NCBI RefSeq assembly: GCF_003862435.1
Contig: NZ_RHGY01000003.1
Span: forward strand, 1 to 64,000
DNA from: Weissella viridescens
GTDB taxonomy: Bacteria; Bacillota; Bacilli; Lactobacillales; Lactobacillaceae
Direction of reading: 5' to 3'
DNA length: 64,000 bases
Position 1 is the stretch's first letter. Each line of letters begins with the position of its first letter. Shown here one piece after another: positions 1 to 7,085 of the stretch. The translations under genes were made by a program, and so were the position numbers. The notes under the pieces are model-generated. The model worked only from the letters and a program-made list of their open reading frames with translations. It was not told where the DNA came from and made no database searches.

Positions 1-85
1 TGTAGATGACAAGGTAGATAGGCTAGAAGTGGAAGTGCGGCGACGCATGGAGCGGACTAGTACTAATGGTTCGAGGACTTAACCA
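1..85 (+). rRNA. 23S ribosomal RNA, 3' end (partial)
   Basis: The first bases match the conserved 3' end of bacterial 23S rRNA, including the segment around GGACTAGTACTAATGG and the terminal GAGGACTTAACC. The rest of the gene lies upstream of the window. The exact 3' end is uncertain by a few bases. Confidence 0.92.
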
Positions 86-181
86 AGTTGAACAAAACGT
101 TGGTGTACGGTTCAATTAATGAAATGAAAATAAGATACATAATATGATTCAGTTTTGAGAGACGTAAGTCTCATCAACACC

Positions 182-299
182 GTGTTGTGATGATGGCATT
201 GAGGTCACACCTGTTCCCATACCGAACACAGAAGTTAAGCTCAATAGCGCCGAAAGTAGTTGGAGGATCTCTTCCTGCGAGGATAGGACGTCGCAATGC
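182..299 (+). rRNA. 5S ribosomal RNA, copy 1
   Basis: A conserved 5S core is present (CCCATACCGAACACAGAAG, then GCCGAAAGTAGTTGG), and the two ends pair as helix I. It follows the 23S gene in the usual order. Copy 2 lies 393 bases downstream and differs at three positions, two of which compensate each other in helix I. Confidence 0.95.
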
Positions 300-306
300 T
301 TATTAT

Positions 307-379
307 TCCGAATTAGCTCAGTTGGTAGAGCACACGACTGTTAATCGTGTTGTCGTCGGTTCGAGCCCGACATTCGGAG
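307..379 (+). tRNA. tRNA-Asn(GTT), copy 1
   Basis: A 73-base cloverleaf with acceptor TCCGAAT/ATTCGGA, GTT in the anticodon loop and a TTCGAG T-loop. It lies 7 bases after 5S copy 1 and is repeated identically at 700-772. Confidence 0.97.
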
Positions 380-386
380 TTTGTAT

Positions 387-459
387 GCCGACTTAGCTCA
401 GTTGGTAGAGCAACGGTATCGTAAACCGTAGGTCGAGGGTTCGAATCCCCCAGTCGGCA
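387..459 (+). tRNA. tRNA-Thr(CGT)
   Basis: A 73-base cloverleaf with acceptor GCCGACT/AGTCGGC and anticodon CGT. It is the last RNA of the first rRNA transcript before a terminator. Confidence 0.96.
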
Positions 460-470
460 TGATAAAAATG

Positions 471-498
471 GCTGGAACATTGTTCTGGTTTTTTTTAT
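471..498 (+). terminator. Rho-independent terminator after tRNA-Thr
   Basis: A short stem centred on GGAAC/GTTCT, with wobble extensions, is followed by a run of eight T. It would end the first rRNA/tRNA transcript. Confidence 0.7.
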
Positions 499-520
499 TA
501 CTACCGATTTAGGTTACCAG

Positions 521-549
521 TTGACATACAATCGGCTTATGGTTAAAAT
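521..549 (+). promoter_or_regulatory. Promoter of the second 5S-tRNA-Asn unit
   Basis: TTGACA at 521-526 and TAAAAT at 544-549 are separated by exactly 17 bases. The second 5S gene starts about 25 bases downstream, so this unit can be transcribed independently of the rRNA operon. Confidence 0.85.
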
Positions 550-574
550 TATTAACTGTAAGTTTGTAAGACAC

Positions 575-692
575 GTGTCGTGATGATGGCATTGAGGCCA
601 CACCTGTTCCCATACCGAACACAGAAGTTAAGCTCAATAGCGCCGAAAGTAGTTGGAGGATCTCTTCCTGCGAGGATAGGACGTCGCGATGC
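575..692 (+). rRNA. 5S ribosomal RNA, copy 2
   Basis: Same length as copy 1, with changes at 579 (T to C), 598 (T to C) and 688 (A to G). The 579 and 688 changes convert a T-A pair into a C-G pair in helix I, so the copy is structurally intact. It has its own promoter. Confidence 0.95.
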
Positions 693-699
693 ATATTAT

Positions 700-772
700 T
701 CCGAATTAGCTCAGTTGGTAGAGCACACGACTGTTAATCGTGTTGTCGTCGGTTCGAGCCCGACATTCGGAG
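700..772 (+). tRNA. tRNA-Asn(GTT), copy 2
   Basis: Identical in sequence to the tRNA-Asn at 307-379 and at the same spacing from its 5S gene. The 5S-tRNA-Asn pair is therefore a duplicated block. Confidence 0.97.
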
Positions 773-778
773 TCATCA

Positions 779-812
779 AAGCACCTTAGTTATTACAACT
801 AGGGTGTTTTTT
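779..812 (+). terminator. Terminator after tRNA-Asn copy 2
   Basis: An inverted repeat (GCACCTTAGT pairing with ACTAGGGTGT) is followed by TTTTTT. Confidence 0.85.
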
Positions 813-840
813 GCTAGATTAATGCAGAGGAGATGCGATT

Positions 841-1485
841 ATGGTCAAACAAGGTAAATTTGCTCAAGTAAAGCAACAAAAGCACCAAAAATATAAAGCC
901 AAACAAGCGCAGCTCAAACAAACGCAAACCATTGCGCCAGCACAAATGTTGGACTTTATTTTAGTTCGCCATCATCTCGTTAATCAAGCGCCAGCTCTCG
1001 TTGAGCAGACCAATGGGCGCCTGTTACAAGAGTTTATGTCACTCGGCAATGGTAATCCTTGGTCACTACGCATGCAGTTACAGCAAACGTTACAACAGAT
1101 TGACGTTAATGTTCCTTGGCAATTCTACAAGATTATTGCAGATAGCTGGCCACAAACTAAAGCCTTCATGCTCAAGGAAATCCCAGCGATTCCATTGGCA
1201 CAACGCATCATCCTAGAGGATGATTTATCAGATGCTCAATTTAGTGAGTTGTTAGCGCAAAAATTATCTAGTAATTGGTTTGTAAATCAATTCAAGCAAA
1301 CTCCGGAACAACTCCGTAAAACGACTGACGCACAAGTGGAACAGCTCGCCCAGAGCTTTGTGGTCGAAAACCACATTGATTGGGCTAAAGTGGCTGAATT
1401 GAACCGGACCGTCCAGTTAGATGAACTTGCCAACTTAGATCGTGGTAGCCAACAGTGGTTAGCTGAAGTTAAAAAATACCGATAA
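841..1485 (+). CDS. Conserved-looking hypothetical protein, 214 aa
   Basis: I do not recognise this protein. It starts at an ATG behind AGGAG at 826-830 and ends at a terminator shared with the convergent regulator gene. The first 35 residues are very rich in Lys and Gln, as in a nucleic-acid-binding or ribosome-associated tail. The rest is soluble, probably helical, rich in Gln and Leu, with several Trp residues (WSLRM, VPWQFYK, SSNWFVNQF). There is no signal peptide or membrane segment. It stands alone between the rRNA/tRNA block and the rpiR-gnd locus, so context gives no functional hint beyond a possible link to RNA or translation, which is speculative. Confidence 0.8.
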   Translation: MVKQGKFAQVKQQKHQKYKAKQAQLKQTQTIAPAQMLDFILVRHHLVNQAPALVEQTNGRLLQEFMSLGNGNPWSLRMQLQQTLQQIDVNVPWQFYKIIADSWPQTKAFMLKEIPAIPLAQRIILEDDLSDAQFSELLAQKLSSNWFVNQFKQTPEQLRKTTDAQVEQLAQSFVVENHIDWAKVAELNRTVQLDELANLDRGSQQWLAEVKKYR

Positions 1486-1516
1486 AAAACCGTAACCATT
1501 TTGGCTACGGTTTTTT
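1485..1516. terminator. Bidirectional terminator
   Basis: AAAAAACCGTAACC and GGCTACGGTTTTTT form a hairpin with T-runs readable on both strands. It separates two convergent genes. Confidence 0.85.
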
Positions 1517-1517
1517 A

Positions 1518-2360
1518 TTATTCTCGAGTATGGTCAATCGCTTGGCGAATGCTGTCAACGATTTCTAGCGTGTCTGGGCCAAGATGAACCCCAACTAAGG
1601 TAAAGAGACTATCAACGATTGCTAATTGTGCTAACAACGATGACATGGACTCGCTACGAATATTAATTTCTTCAGCAGAACTAGGTAAGACCAAATCGGC
1701 CAGCTTGGCTAATGTCGAATTCACATAGGCGGTAATGGCAATGACCTTCACGTTGTTGGCCTTTAACTGACGTGTAATTTTAAGGGTATCAAGATTACGA
1801 CCAGAATGTGAAATCACAATTGCAACATCAGTATCGCGCATGCGCACAGCTTGCATGAGTTGCACGTCATAATCGGGATGTTGTTCAGCATCAATGGGTG
1901 TTCGTAGGAACTTGTGATAGCCGTCTAGCGCGACAATTGAAGATCCACCGATCCCAAAGAAGCCCAGTTTGCGTGCGTTAATAATCCAAGCACAGGCTGT
2001 ATCCCAACTTTCAGTGGGAATTAAATTGAATGTAGAAGATAGGGCATTTTCGCCCCCTTTGAAAACTTTATTGACGATAGCATTGGTGTCATCGTTATTT
2101 TCAATTTCACCGAAAAAGGCATTATCTGGTTGCATGACAGCAGTTAAACTAAGTGAAAATTCACGAAATGATGAAAATCCAATCCGCTTAACGAATCGTG
2201 AAATCGTCGCAGTTGAAACATCAACGGCATCAGCAAGACCTTTAATGGTTAATCCTTGAACAAAATTTGCGTGGTCTAAGATATAGTCAGCAATTTTTTT
2301 GTCAGACCCAGAAAGTTGATCACGCAACGATTTAATGCGTGCAAAACCTGATTGTTGCAT
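1518..2360 (-). CDS. MurR/RpiR-family transcriptional regulator
   Basis: A 280-aa DNA-binding sugar-phosphate sensor. The N-terminal ~80 residues form the RpiR-type helix-turn-helix (LSGSDKKIADYI, then VSTATISRFVKRIGF). Residues ~110-250 form a SIS sugar-phosphate isomerase fold (GFFGIGGSSIVALDGYH and VVISHSGRNLDTL). I chose the ATG at 2360 because AAGGAG lies at 2371-2376; a longer reading to 2408 has no such site. It is divergent from gnd, with a perfect inverted repeat in the shared promoter region, so control of gnd and of itself by a pentose phosphate or gluconate intermediate is likely. This family assignment is strong; the effector is inference. Confidence 0.92.
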   Translation of the reverse strand: MQQSGFARIKSLRDQLSGSDKKIADYILDHANFVQGLTIKGLADAVDVSTATISRFVKRIGFSSFREFSLSLTAVMQPDNAFFGEIENNDDTNAIVNKVFKGGENALSSTFNLIPTESWDTACAWIINARKLGFFGIGGSSIVALDGYHKFLRTPIDAEQHPDYDVQLMQAVRMRDTDVAIVISHSGRNLDTLKITRQLKANNVKVIAITAYVNSTLAKLADLVLPSSAEEINIRSESMSSLLAQLAIVDSLFTLVGVHLGPDTLEIVDSIRQAIDHTRE

Positions 2361-2420
2361 GGGATAGGGGCTCCTTATTTGTTGTTTGTAGAATATCAGT
2401 ATACGCACTTATTTCATATA

Positions 2421-2474
2421 TGTAAACATTTTACAATAAAAGGCTTGCATTATGAAAATCTTTTGCATTATAAT
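2421..2474 (+). promoter_or_regulatory. gnd promoter with candidate RpiR operator
   Basis: TTGCAT at 2445-2450 and TATAAT at 2469-2474 are 18 bases apart. Immediately upstream, TGTAAA-CAT-TTTACA at 2421-2435 is a perfect 6-bp inverted repeat lying between the divergent rpiR-like gene and gnd. Confidence 0.65.
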
Positions 2475-2516
2475 AGACATGTTGAATAAAACAAAAAGAA
2501 AAAAGAGGTATATGAC

Positions 2517-3428
2517 ATGAAGTTCGCGATGATCGGCCTTGGTAAGATGGGCTTGAACTTGGTTAAGAACAGTGTTGACAACGGAAACGAAGTTGTTGCA
2601 TTTGACTTGAACCCTGAATTTGTTAAGGAAGCTGCAGACTATTCTGATAAGGTTACTGCTGCAGATTCTATCGATGATATGTTGGCTAAGCTACCATCAC
2701 CAAAGATCGTTTGGGTAATGGTACCAGCTGGTGCACCAACTAACTCAACTATCGATACTTTGATCGACAAGATGGACGAAGGAGATATCATCATTGATGG
2801 TGGTAACTCAAACTTCCACGATAACTTGGAACAAAACAAGCGCACTACTGCTGCTGGTATCAAGTTCTTCGATGCAGGTACTTCTGGTGGAATGAGCGGT
2901 GCTCGTAACGGTGGAAACTTCATGATTGGTGGAGATGACGCCGAAGCTTGGAAGACTCTTGAACCTTTGTTCAAGGATATCGCCGAAGAAGATGGTTACT
3001 TGTACACTGGTAAGCTAGGTTCAGGTCACTACTTGAAGATGGTTCACAATGGTATCGAATACGGAATGATGCAAGCCATCGCCGAAGGATTCGAAATCTT
3101 GGAAGCTTCAGAATTCGACTACGACTACGAAGCAGTTGCTAAGTTGTGGAACCACGGATCAGTTATCCGTTCATGGTTGATGGAATTGGCTGAAGAACAA
3201 TTCGCCAAGGATCCTAAGCTTTCAGCTATCTCAGGTCGTATGCACTCATCTGGTGAAGGTAAGTGGACTGCCGAAGAAGCTTTGAAGTTGGAAGTTCCAG
3301 CACCAATCATCACAACTTCATTGATGGTTCGTTACCGTTCATTGCAAGAAGATACTTTCTCAGGTAAGGTTGTTTCAGCTTTGCGTAACGGATTCGGTGG
3401 TCACGCTACTGATCCTTCAGGAAAGTAA
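2517..3428 (+). CDS. gnd: 6-phosphogluconate dehydrogenase (decarboxylating), short form
   Basis: This cytosolic enzyme oxidises 6-phosphogluconate to ribulose 5-phosphate and CO2, making NAD(P)H. In heterofermenters it follows zwf (59573-61039) and feeds the phosphoketolase route. The 303 residues match the short YqeC/GntZ type rather than the ~470-residue form. Visible motifs are the Rossmann loop GLGKMG at residues 7-12, DGGNSNF near 95, GTSGGMSGAR near 123 and the catalytic KMVHNGIEYGMMQ with its Lys near 175. An AAAGAGG ribosome site precedes the ATG. Codons are strongly biased (AAG, GGT, TTG), as in a highly expressed gene. Confidence 0.96.
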   Translation: MKFAMIGLGKMGLNLVKNSVDNGNEVVAFDLNPEFVKEAADYSDKVTAADSIDDMLAKLPSPKIVWVMVPAGAPTNSTIDTLIDKMDEGDIIIDGGNSNFHDNLEQNKRTTAAGIKFFDAGTSGGMSGARNGGNFMIGGDDAEAWKTLEPLFKDIAEEDGYLYTGKLGSGHYLKMVHNGIEYGMMQAIAEGFEILEASEFDYDYEAVAKLWNHGSVIRSWLMELAEEQFAKDPKLSAISGRMHSSGEGKWTAEEALKLEVPAPIITTSLMVRYRSLQEDTFSGKVVSALRNGFGGHATDPSGK

Positions 3429-3447
3429 TTTAATACTGAAATGAAAT

Positions 3448-3482
3448 AAAACATCTAATCAATTTTGATTAGATGTTTTTTT
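3448..3482 (+). terminator. Terminator after gnd
   Basis: AAACATCTAATC and GATTAGATGTTT form a long stem followed by a T-run. Confidence 0.9.
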
Positions 3483-3538
3483 GTGTATCTATTTCGTGGT
3501 ACGGTATAATGGATACAGAAAAGTTGAGGACATTAAAT

Positions 3539-4234
3539 ATGAAATATGAATTACTAGTCGATATTAACCCATTGGGGATCGATGCCGTCTTAGCTGACGA
3601 AAACGGACAAGTACAAAATATCCATACGCCCTTTGAAGGACATGACTTTGCTGTAACGATGCTCACGTTGGATGAGTTTCTAACGGCGATTAAAAGTGCC
3701 TTTGCCCACCTTGAAAATATTTTGCAACACAATGATGAAATTGAACAAGTTTACTTCAAGAACATCATGAATGGTTGGATGGCGCTTGATGCGGATTTCA
3801 ATCCGTTGACACCCATTCTAATGGGACGAGAAACTGATGCCCATTTCATTGAAGCATTAATGATGAATGGTATTGGTGGACAATTGCAACGTAAGACGGG
3901 TGTGCCCCTTGCGGTAACCTTGCCATTAATTATTACTTTGCGTTTGAAGAATGAACAACCAGACACTTATGCACAAGCTGCCCATTACATGACATTGCGT
4001 GAATACATGGTCTATTTGTTGTTTGGACAAAATACGACTGATGCCGCCTTTGCAGCCCGGACTGGTTTTTATAATACAGAGCATGCAACTTGGGATGGCC
4101 AAGCACTTGCCTTGACGGGATTGCGCATGGATCAATTACCAGACCTCGTTTCTAAGGACGAATTGACAGGACGTTTGGACGTGGATTGGTTGCCAGAAAT
4201 GATTACGGATGCAACAAACTTTAAAATGCATTAA
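3539..4234 (+). CDS. FGGY sugar kinase N-domain-like protein, probably non-catalytic
   Basis: The 231 residues resemble only the N-terminal half of an FGGY kinase of gluconokinase type: a strand-turn start (LLVDINPLGIDAVLAD) and a central run (LPLIITLRLKNEQPD, HYMTLREYMVYLLFG, ARTGFYNTEHATWD) that follows the gluconokinase pattern. The phosphate-binding DxGTT loop has become DINPLG, and the C-terminal ATP domain is absent, so kinase activity is unlikely. I chose the ATG at 3539, behind GAGG; an earlier in-frame ATG at 3509 overlaps a TATAAT box. It sits directly after gnd and the RpiR-type gene, which suggests a relic or a regulatory derivative of a gluconate kinase. Confidence 0.7.
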   Translation: MKYELLVDINPLGIDAVLADENGQVQNIHTPFEGHDFAVTMLTLDEFLTAIKSAFAHLENILQHNDEIEQVYFKNIMNGWMALDADFNPLTPILMGRETDAHFIEALMMNGIGGQLQRKTGVPLAVTLPLIITLRLKNEQPDTYAQAAHYMTLREYMVYLLFGQNTTDAAFAARTGFYNTEHATWDGQALALTGLRMDQLPDLVSKDELTGRLDVDWLPEMITDATNFKMH

Positions 4235-4265
4235 TCTTGTCAAAAGTCTATGCTATAATATTTTT

Positions 4266-4556
4266 GTTGCTGGAGATGCGGTTAGTCAGGAAGTGATGAT
4301 CCAGGACTGCGATTCTCAGGAATTGAAGGTGCAATGCCTTGCCGTCCAGTGATGGCTAACGTTGAGAGGTGAAGAACTCAATGTTGGTCGGAGAAAAAGA
4401 TTCCTTAAAGTTATTTGGATGATGGCTTTAAGGAAGGGGATTGTTGATGGGGTGGTACCCATGGACATGATATGGTGAAAAAGTGGCATAGTACGTGGTG
4501 GTCTATGCCACATGACAGAGTCTGCACTCGTTTAGCGAGAGAGACTCTGTTTTTTT
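4266..4556 (+). ncRNA. Candidate structured RNA of unknown class, about 290 nt
   Basis: An extended -10 promoter (TGCTATAAT, 4251-4259) sits just upstream and a strong terminator closes the region at 4515-4556. Between them lie several long stems: AACGTTGAG/CTCAATGTT (about 4358-4386), TTCCTTAAAG/CTTTAAGGAA (about 4401-4435) and GTGGCATAG/CTATGCCAC (about 4483-4511), plus a small hairpin containing GGGTGGTACC. There is no open frame. It does not show the conserved motifs of RNase P RNA, tmRNA, SRP RNA or the riboswitches I know. Whether it is a free RNA or a leader of the gene at 4617 is open. Confidence 0.6.
4515..4556 (+). terminator. Strong terminator of the structured RNA
   Basis: ACAGAGTCT pairs with AGACTCTGT, with an inner CTCG/CGAG stem, and is followed by seven T. 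Confidence 0.9.
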
Positions 4557-4616
4557 GGCTTTAAACGTGTTATACTTATCTTTAGTAAGTTAAATAACAA
4601 AAAAGAGGTAGCACAC

Positions 4617-5252
4617 ATGAAAATTGGAATTATTGGCGCAACTGGTATGACAGGTAAGGCTTTGTATAACGAAGCCATTAGCCGCGGACACGATGTTACT
4701 GGCTTTGTTCGCAATGAAACACGCGGTAAGGACGTTTTGGGTGCCGATGCCCAATTAATCGTTGAAGATGCCTTTGCTATCACAGGGGCGCAATTAGATC
4801 AGTTTGACGTGGTGATTGATGCCTTTGCCAACCACACAGAACCAGAACAAAATCTTGATGTCTTGACGCACTTGATTCATCAAACTCGTCACCATGATGT
4901 GCGTATGTTCTTCATTTTGGGCGCTGGTCCACTTTTGCAAGAAGATGGCAGCTATGTCTATGACTTCTTGAAGACATTGCCAGACGCAGCCTCATGGGTT
5001 GATGAGCCTCGCTATGGTGTCACAGAACTACAAGTGCTCCTAAGCACACGTGATGTGAACTGGACTGCTATCTCAGCTCAAAACGAATACACTGATGGTC
5101 CTAAGACAGAATACGTTTTGGGTAAGGATCACTTGATGAACGCTAGCGATGGTAAGTCACACGTGACTTCTGGTAACTTAGCCGGTGCCGTTTTAGATGA
5201 AATTGAGCAACCACAATTTAAGATGGCCCGTTTCACGGTTTCAGATAAATAA
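4617..5252 (+). CDS. NAD(P)-binding oxidoreductase of the atypical short-chain type
   Basis: A 211-aa cytosolic protein of the NAD(P)H-binding (YwnB/NmrA-like) group. The N-terminus carries the dinucleotide loop GATGMTGKALYNEA at residues ~8-21, followed by alternating strands and helices (VVIDAFANH, MFFILGAGPLLQ) and a typical late segment (NWTAISAQNEYTDGPKTEY). No classical YxxxK pair is evident, so the reaction cannot be named. The start is an ATG behind AAAGAGGT. It follows the structured RNA at 4266-4556 and precedes the tyrS T-box leader, so it appears monocistronic. Confidence 0.85.
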   Translation: MKIGIIGATGMTGKALYNEAISRGHDVTGFVRNETRGKDVLGADAQLIVEDAFAITGAQLDQFDVVIDAFANHTEPEQNLDVLTHLIHQTRHHDVRMFFILGAGPLLQEDGSYVYDFLKTLPDAASWVDEPRYGVTELQVLLSTRDVNWTAISAQNEYTDGPKTEYVLGKDHLMNASDGKSHVTSGNLAGAVLDEIEQPQFKMARFTVSDK

Positions 5253-5299
5253 AAAGCAAATAGCGGTGCATTTTTTCAGGTAGCGTGCTATAATCATCC

Positions 5300-5527
5300 T
5301 ATCGCAAAGATGAGAACAGTAGGGCGTTGCTTTGGAAATTCAGAAACACGGTGGCTGATGGGAACCGTGCCAAAGCATCATCTGAATTACACTCATCATA
5401 CAAGTTTGCACGTTTCGCTCAGCGCTATGAGCAAGATAAGTGGTCACAAGTGATTGTGGCAAATTAGGTGGTACCGCGCTTAAAATAAGCGTCCTAATCA
5501 GTTTTTTCGCTGATTGGGGCGCTTTTT
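5300..5527 (+). promoter_or_regulatory. T-box leader, tyrosine-specific, of tyrS
   Basis: The T-box core (ATTAGGTGGTACCGCG, 5464-5479) is followed by a terminator (about 5488-5527). Stem I closes by GATGAG/CTCATC, and the specifier region AATTACACTC offers a TAC Tyr codon. Uncharged tRNA-Tyr would stabilise the antiterminator. An extended -10 element (TGCTATAAT, 5286-5294) starts the transcript. Confidence 0.93.
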
Positions 5528-5575
5528 CTGTTCCAATCAAGCACATATACTAAAACTTTTTGGAGGGTCAGCGCT

Positions 5576-6841
5576 ATGACTGAAGACATTTTACAAGAAC
5601 TTGCTTGGCGAGGAGCCATCAACCAACAAACAGACCCCGCTGGTCTGCTTGCATTAATGGACAAAGAACAAATCGGTGTGTACGTTGGAATCGACCCAAC
5701 AGGTGATTCAATGCACATTGGACACTTGATTCCTTTCATGGTTTTGAAGCGATTCCAATTGGCTGGACAACGCCCCGTTATCGTTGTGGGTGGTGGAACA
5801 GGTTCAATCGGTGATCCATCAGGTAAGAAGTCAGAACGTCAATTGTTGACAGATGACCAAGTTGCCGCCAACGTGGCTAAGATGAGTAAGCAAATGGAAA
5901 AGCTATTTGGAAAAGATGGCTTTACGATTGTGAACAACAAGGACTGGTTGGGTCAATTGTCATTGATTGACTTCTTGCGTGATTACGGAAAGCTTTTCCC
6001 AATCAATACGATGTTGGCTAAAGATGTGGTGGCATCACGTTTGGATGCAGGAATCTCATTTACTGAATTCACATACCAAATCTTGCAAGCCATTGATTTC
6101 CATGAATTGTGGACACGTGAACACGTGCGTTTGCAATTGGGTGGTTCTGATCAATGGGGAAACATCACGGGTGGGGTTGATTTGATCCACAAGCTTGAAG
6201 GTAGTGATGCTGAAGCATACGGATTGACTGTACCATTACTGTTGAAGTCTGACGGAACTAAGTTTGGTAAGACTGAAGGTGGTGCCGTATGGTTGGACCC
6301 TGAAAAGACCACACCATTTGAATTCTACCAATTCTGGTTGAATACAGCTGATGCTGACGTTGAAAAGATGTTGAAGTTCTTCACCTTCTTGCCAGAAGAT
6401 GAAATTGACGAATTGGTTGCCGAAACCAAGACTGATGCTTCAGCTCGTAAGGCACAACGTCGTTTAGCTGAAGAAGTAACGGAATTCGTGCACGGCAAGG
6501 CTGCTTTGGAAACTGCTGAAAAGATGACCGATGTATTGTTTGGTAATGCTGATGTTGCCAGCCTTTCAACTGATGATGTGGCTGCTTTGGCTGGAAACGT
6601 GCCGACATTTGAAATTGGTAGCGAACCAATCGGTATTTTGGATTTGGTTGTGGCCGCTGGTCTTGAAACATCAAAGACACGTGCCCGTGAGTCTGTTTCA
6701 AATGGTGCAATCCGCATTAATGGTGAACAAATCAAGGATGTCGAAACAATCATCGATCCAAAGGCTGCATTTGACGGTAAATACGTCATTGTAAAGCGTG
6801 GAAAGAAGAAGTGGGCCGTTGGTAAGGTGCAATCTGCCTAA
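5576..6841 (+). CDS. tyrS: Tyrosyl-tRNA synthetase
   Basis: This class I aminoacyl-tRNA synthetase attaches tyrosine to tRNA-Tyr. The 421 residues match the family's length. The N-terminal catalytic domain carries the HIGH motif (HIGHLIPF, residues ~47-54), the tyrosine-binding GGSDQWGN near 190 and the KMSKS-equivalent TKFGKTEGG near 230. The last ~75 residues form an S4-type RNA-binding domain (SKTRARESVSNGAIRINGE). The start follows GGAGG with good spacing. Expression is controlled by the T-box leader immediately upstream. Confidence 0.98.
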   Translation: MTEDILQELAWRGAINQQTDPAGLLALMDKEQIGVYVGIDPTGDSMHIGHLIPFMVLKRFQLAGQRPVIVVGGGTGSIGDPSGKKSERQLLTDDQVAANVAKMSKQMEKLFGKDGFTIVNNKDWLGQLSLIDFLRDYGKLFPINTMLAKDVVASRLDAGISFTEFTYQILQAIDFHELWTREHVRLQLGGSDQWGNITGGVDLIHKLEGSDAEAYGLTVPLLLKSDGTKFGKTEGGAVWLDPEKTTPFEFYQFWLNTADADVEKMLKFFTFLPEDEIDELVAETKTDASARKAQRRLAEEVTEFVHGKAALETAEKMTDVLFGNADVASLSTDDVAALAGNVPTFEIGSEPIGILDLVVAAGLETSKTRARESVSNGAIRINGEQIKDVETIIDPKAAFDGKYVIVKRGKKKWAVGKVQSA

Positions 6842-6934
6842 ATCAACACCAAAAACCGAACAAAAAAAATAATATTAAATAATACTAGCCAAAAATCCGA
6901 ATTATTGTTATACTTTGGATATTAAATAACAAGT

Positions 6935-7008
6935 CCTATGAGTATAATGGTTGGAGAATGGCCAACGAGTTCATACCTGTGTCCCGAGACACAGACTACT
7001 CACTTAGT
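6935..7008 (+). promoter_or_regulatory. Purine riboswitch, guanine/xanthine-sensing type
   Basis: P1 pairs TGAGT (6939-6943) with ACTCA (6998-7002). P2 is GTTGG/CCAAC with an AGAATGG loop, J2/3 reads GAGTTCATACC, and the base equivalent to position 74 is C (6996), which in this family selects guanine-type ligands. P3 is unusual: a 7-bp CTGTGTC/GACACAG stem with only a four-base CCGA loop. It precedes a purine permease and xpt. Confidence 0.92.
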
Positions 7009-7015
7009 ATTTTTG

Positions 7016-7044
7016 AAGCCATTCTTTTTTGAATGGCTTTTTTT
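7016..7044 (+). terminator. Riboswitch expression-platform terminator
   Basis: AAGCCATTC and GAATGGCTT form a stem with a T-only loop and a trailing T-run, directly after the aptamer and before pbuX. Confidence 0.88.
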
Positions 7045-7085
7045 ATGCACCATTTTTGATTGGGACAGTTTCTGAGGAGGAACAC

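Noticed and set aside
4446-4462. T-box leader for the gene at 4617
   Set aside because: GGGTGGTACC is present but it is closed in a small local hairpin, the terminator is far away and unpaired with it, and no specifier stem I is visible; the downstream gene is not an aminoacylation or amino acid gene.
4266-4556. RNase P RNA, tmRNA or SRP RNA
   Set aside because: The conserved GAGGAAAGTCC and ACAGAA blocks of RNase P, the tRNA-Ala-like ends of tmRNA and the GGAAGG-AGCA loop of SRP RNA are all missing.
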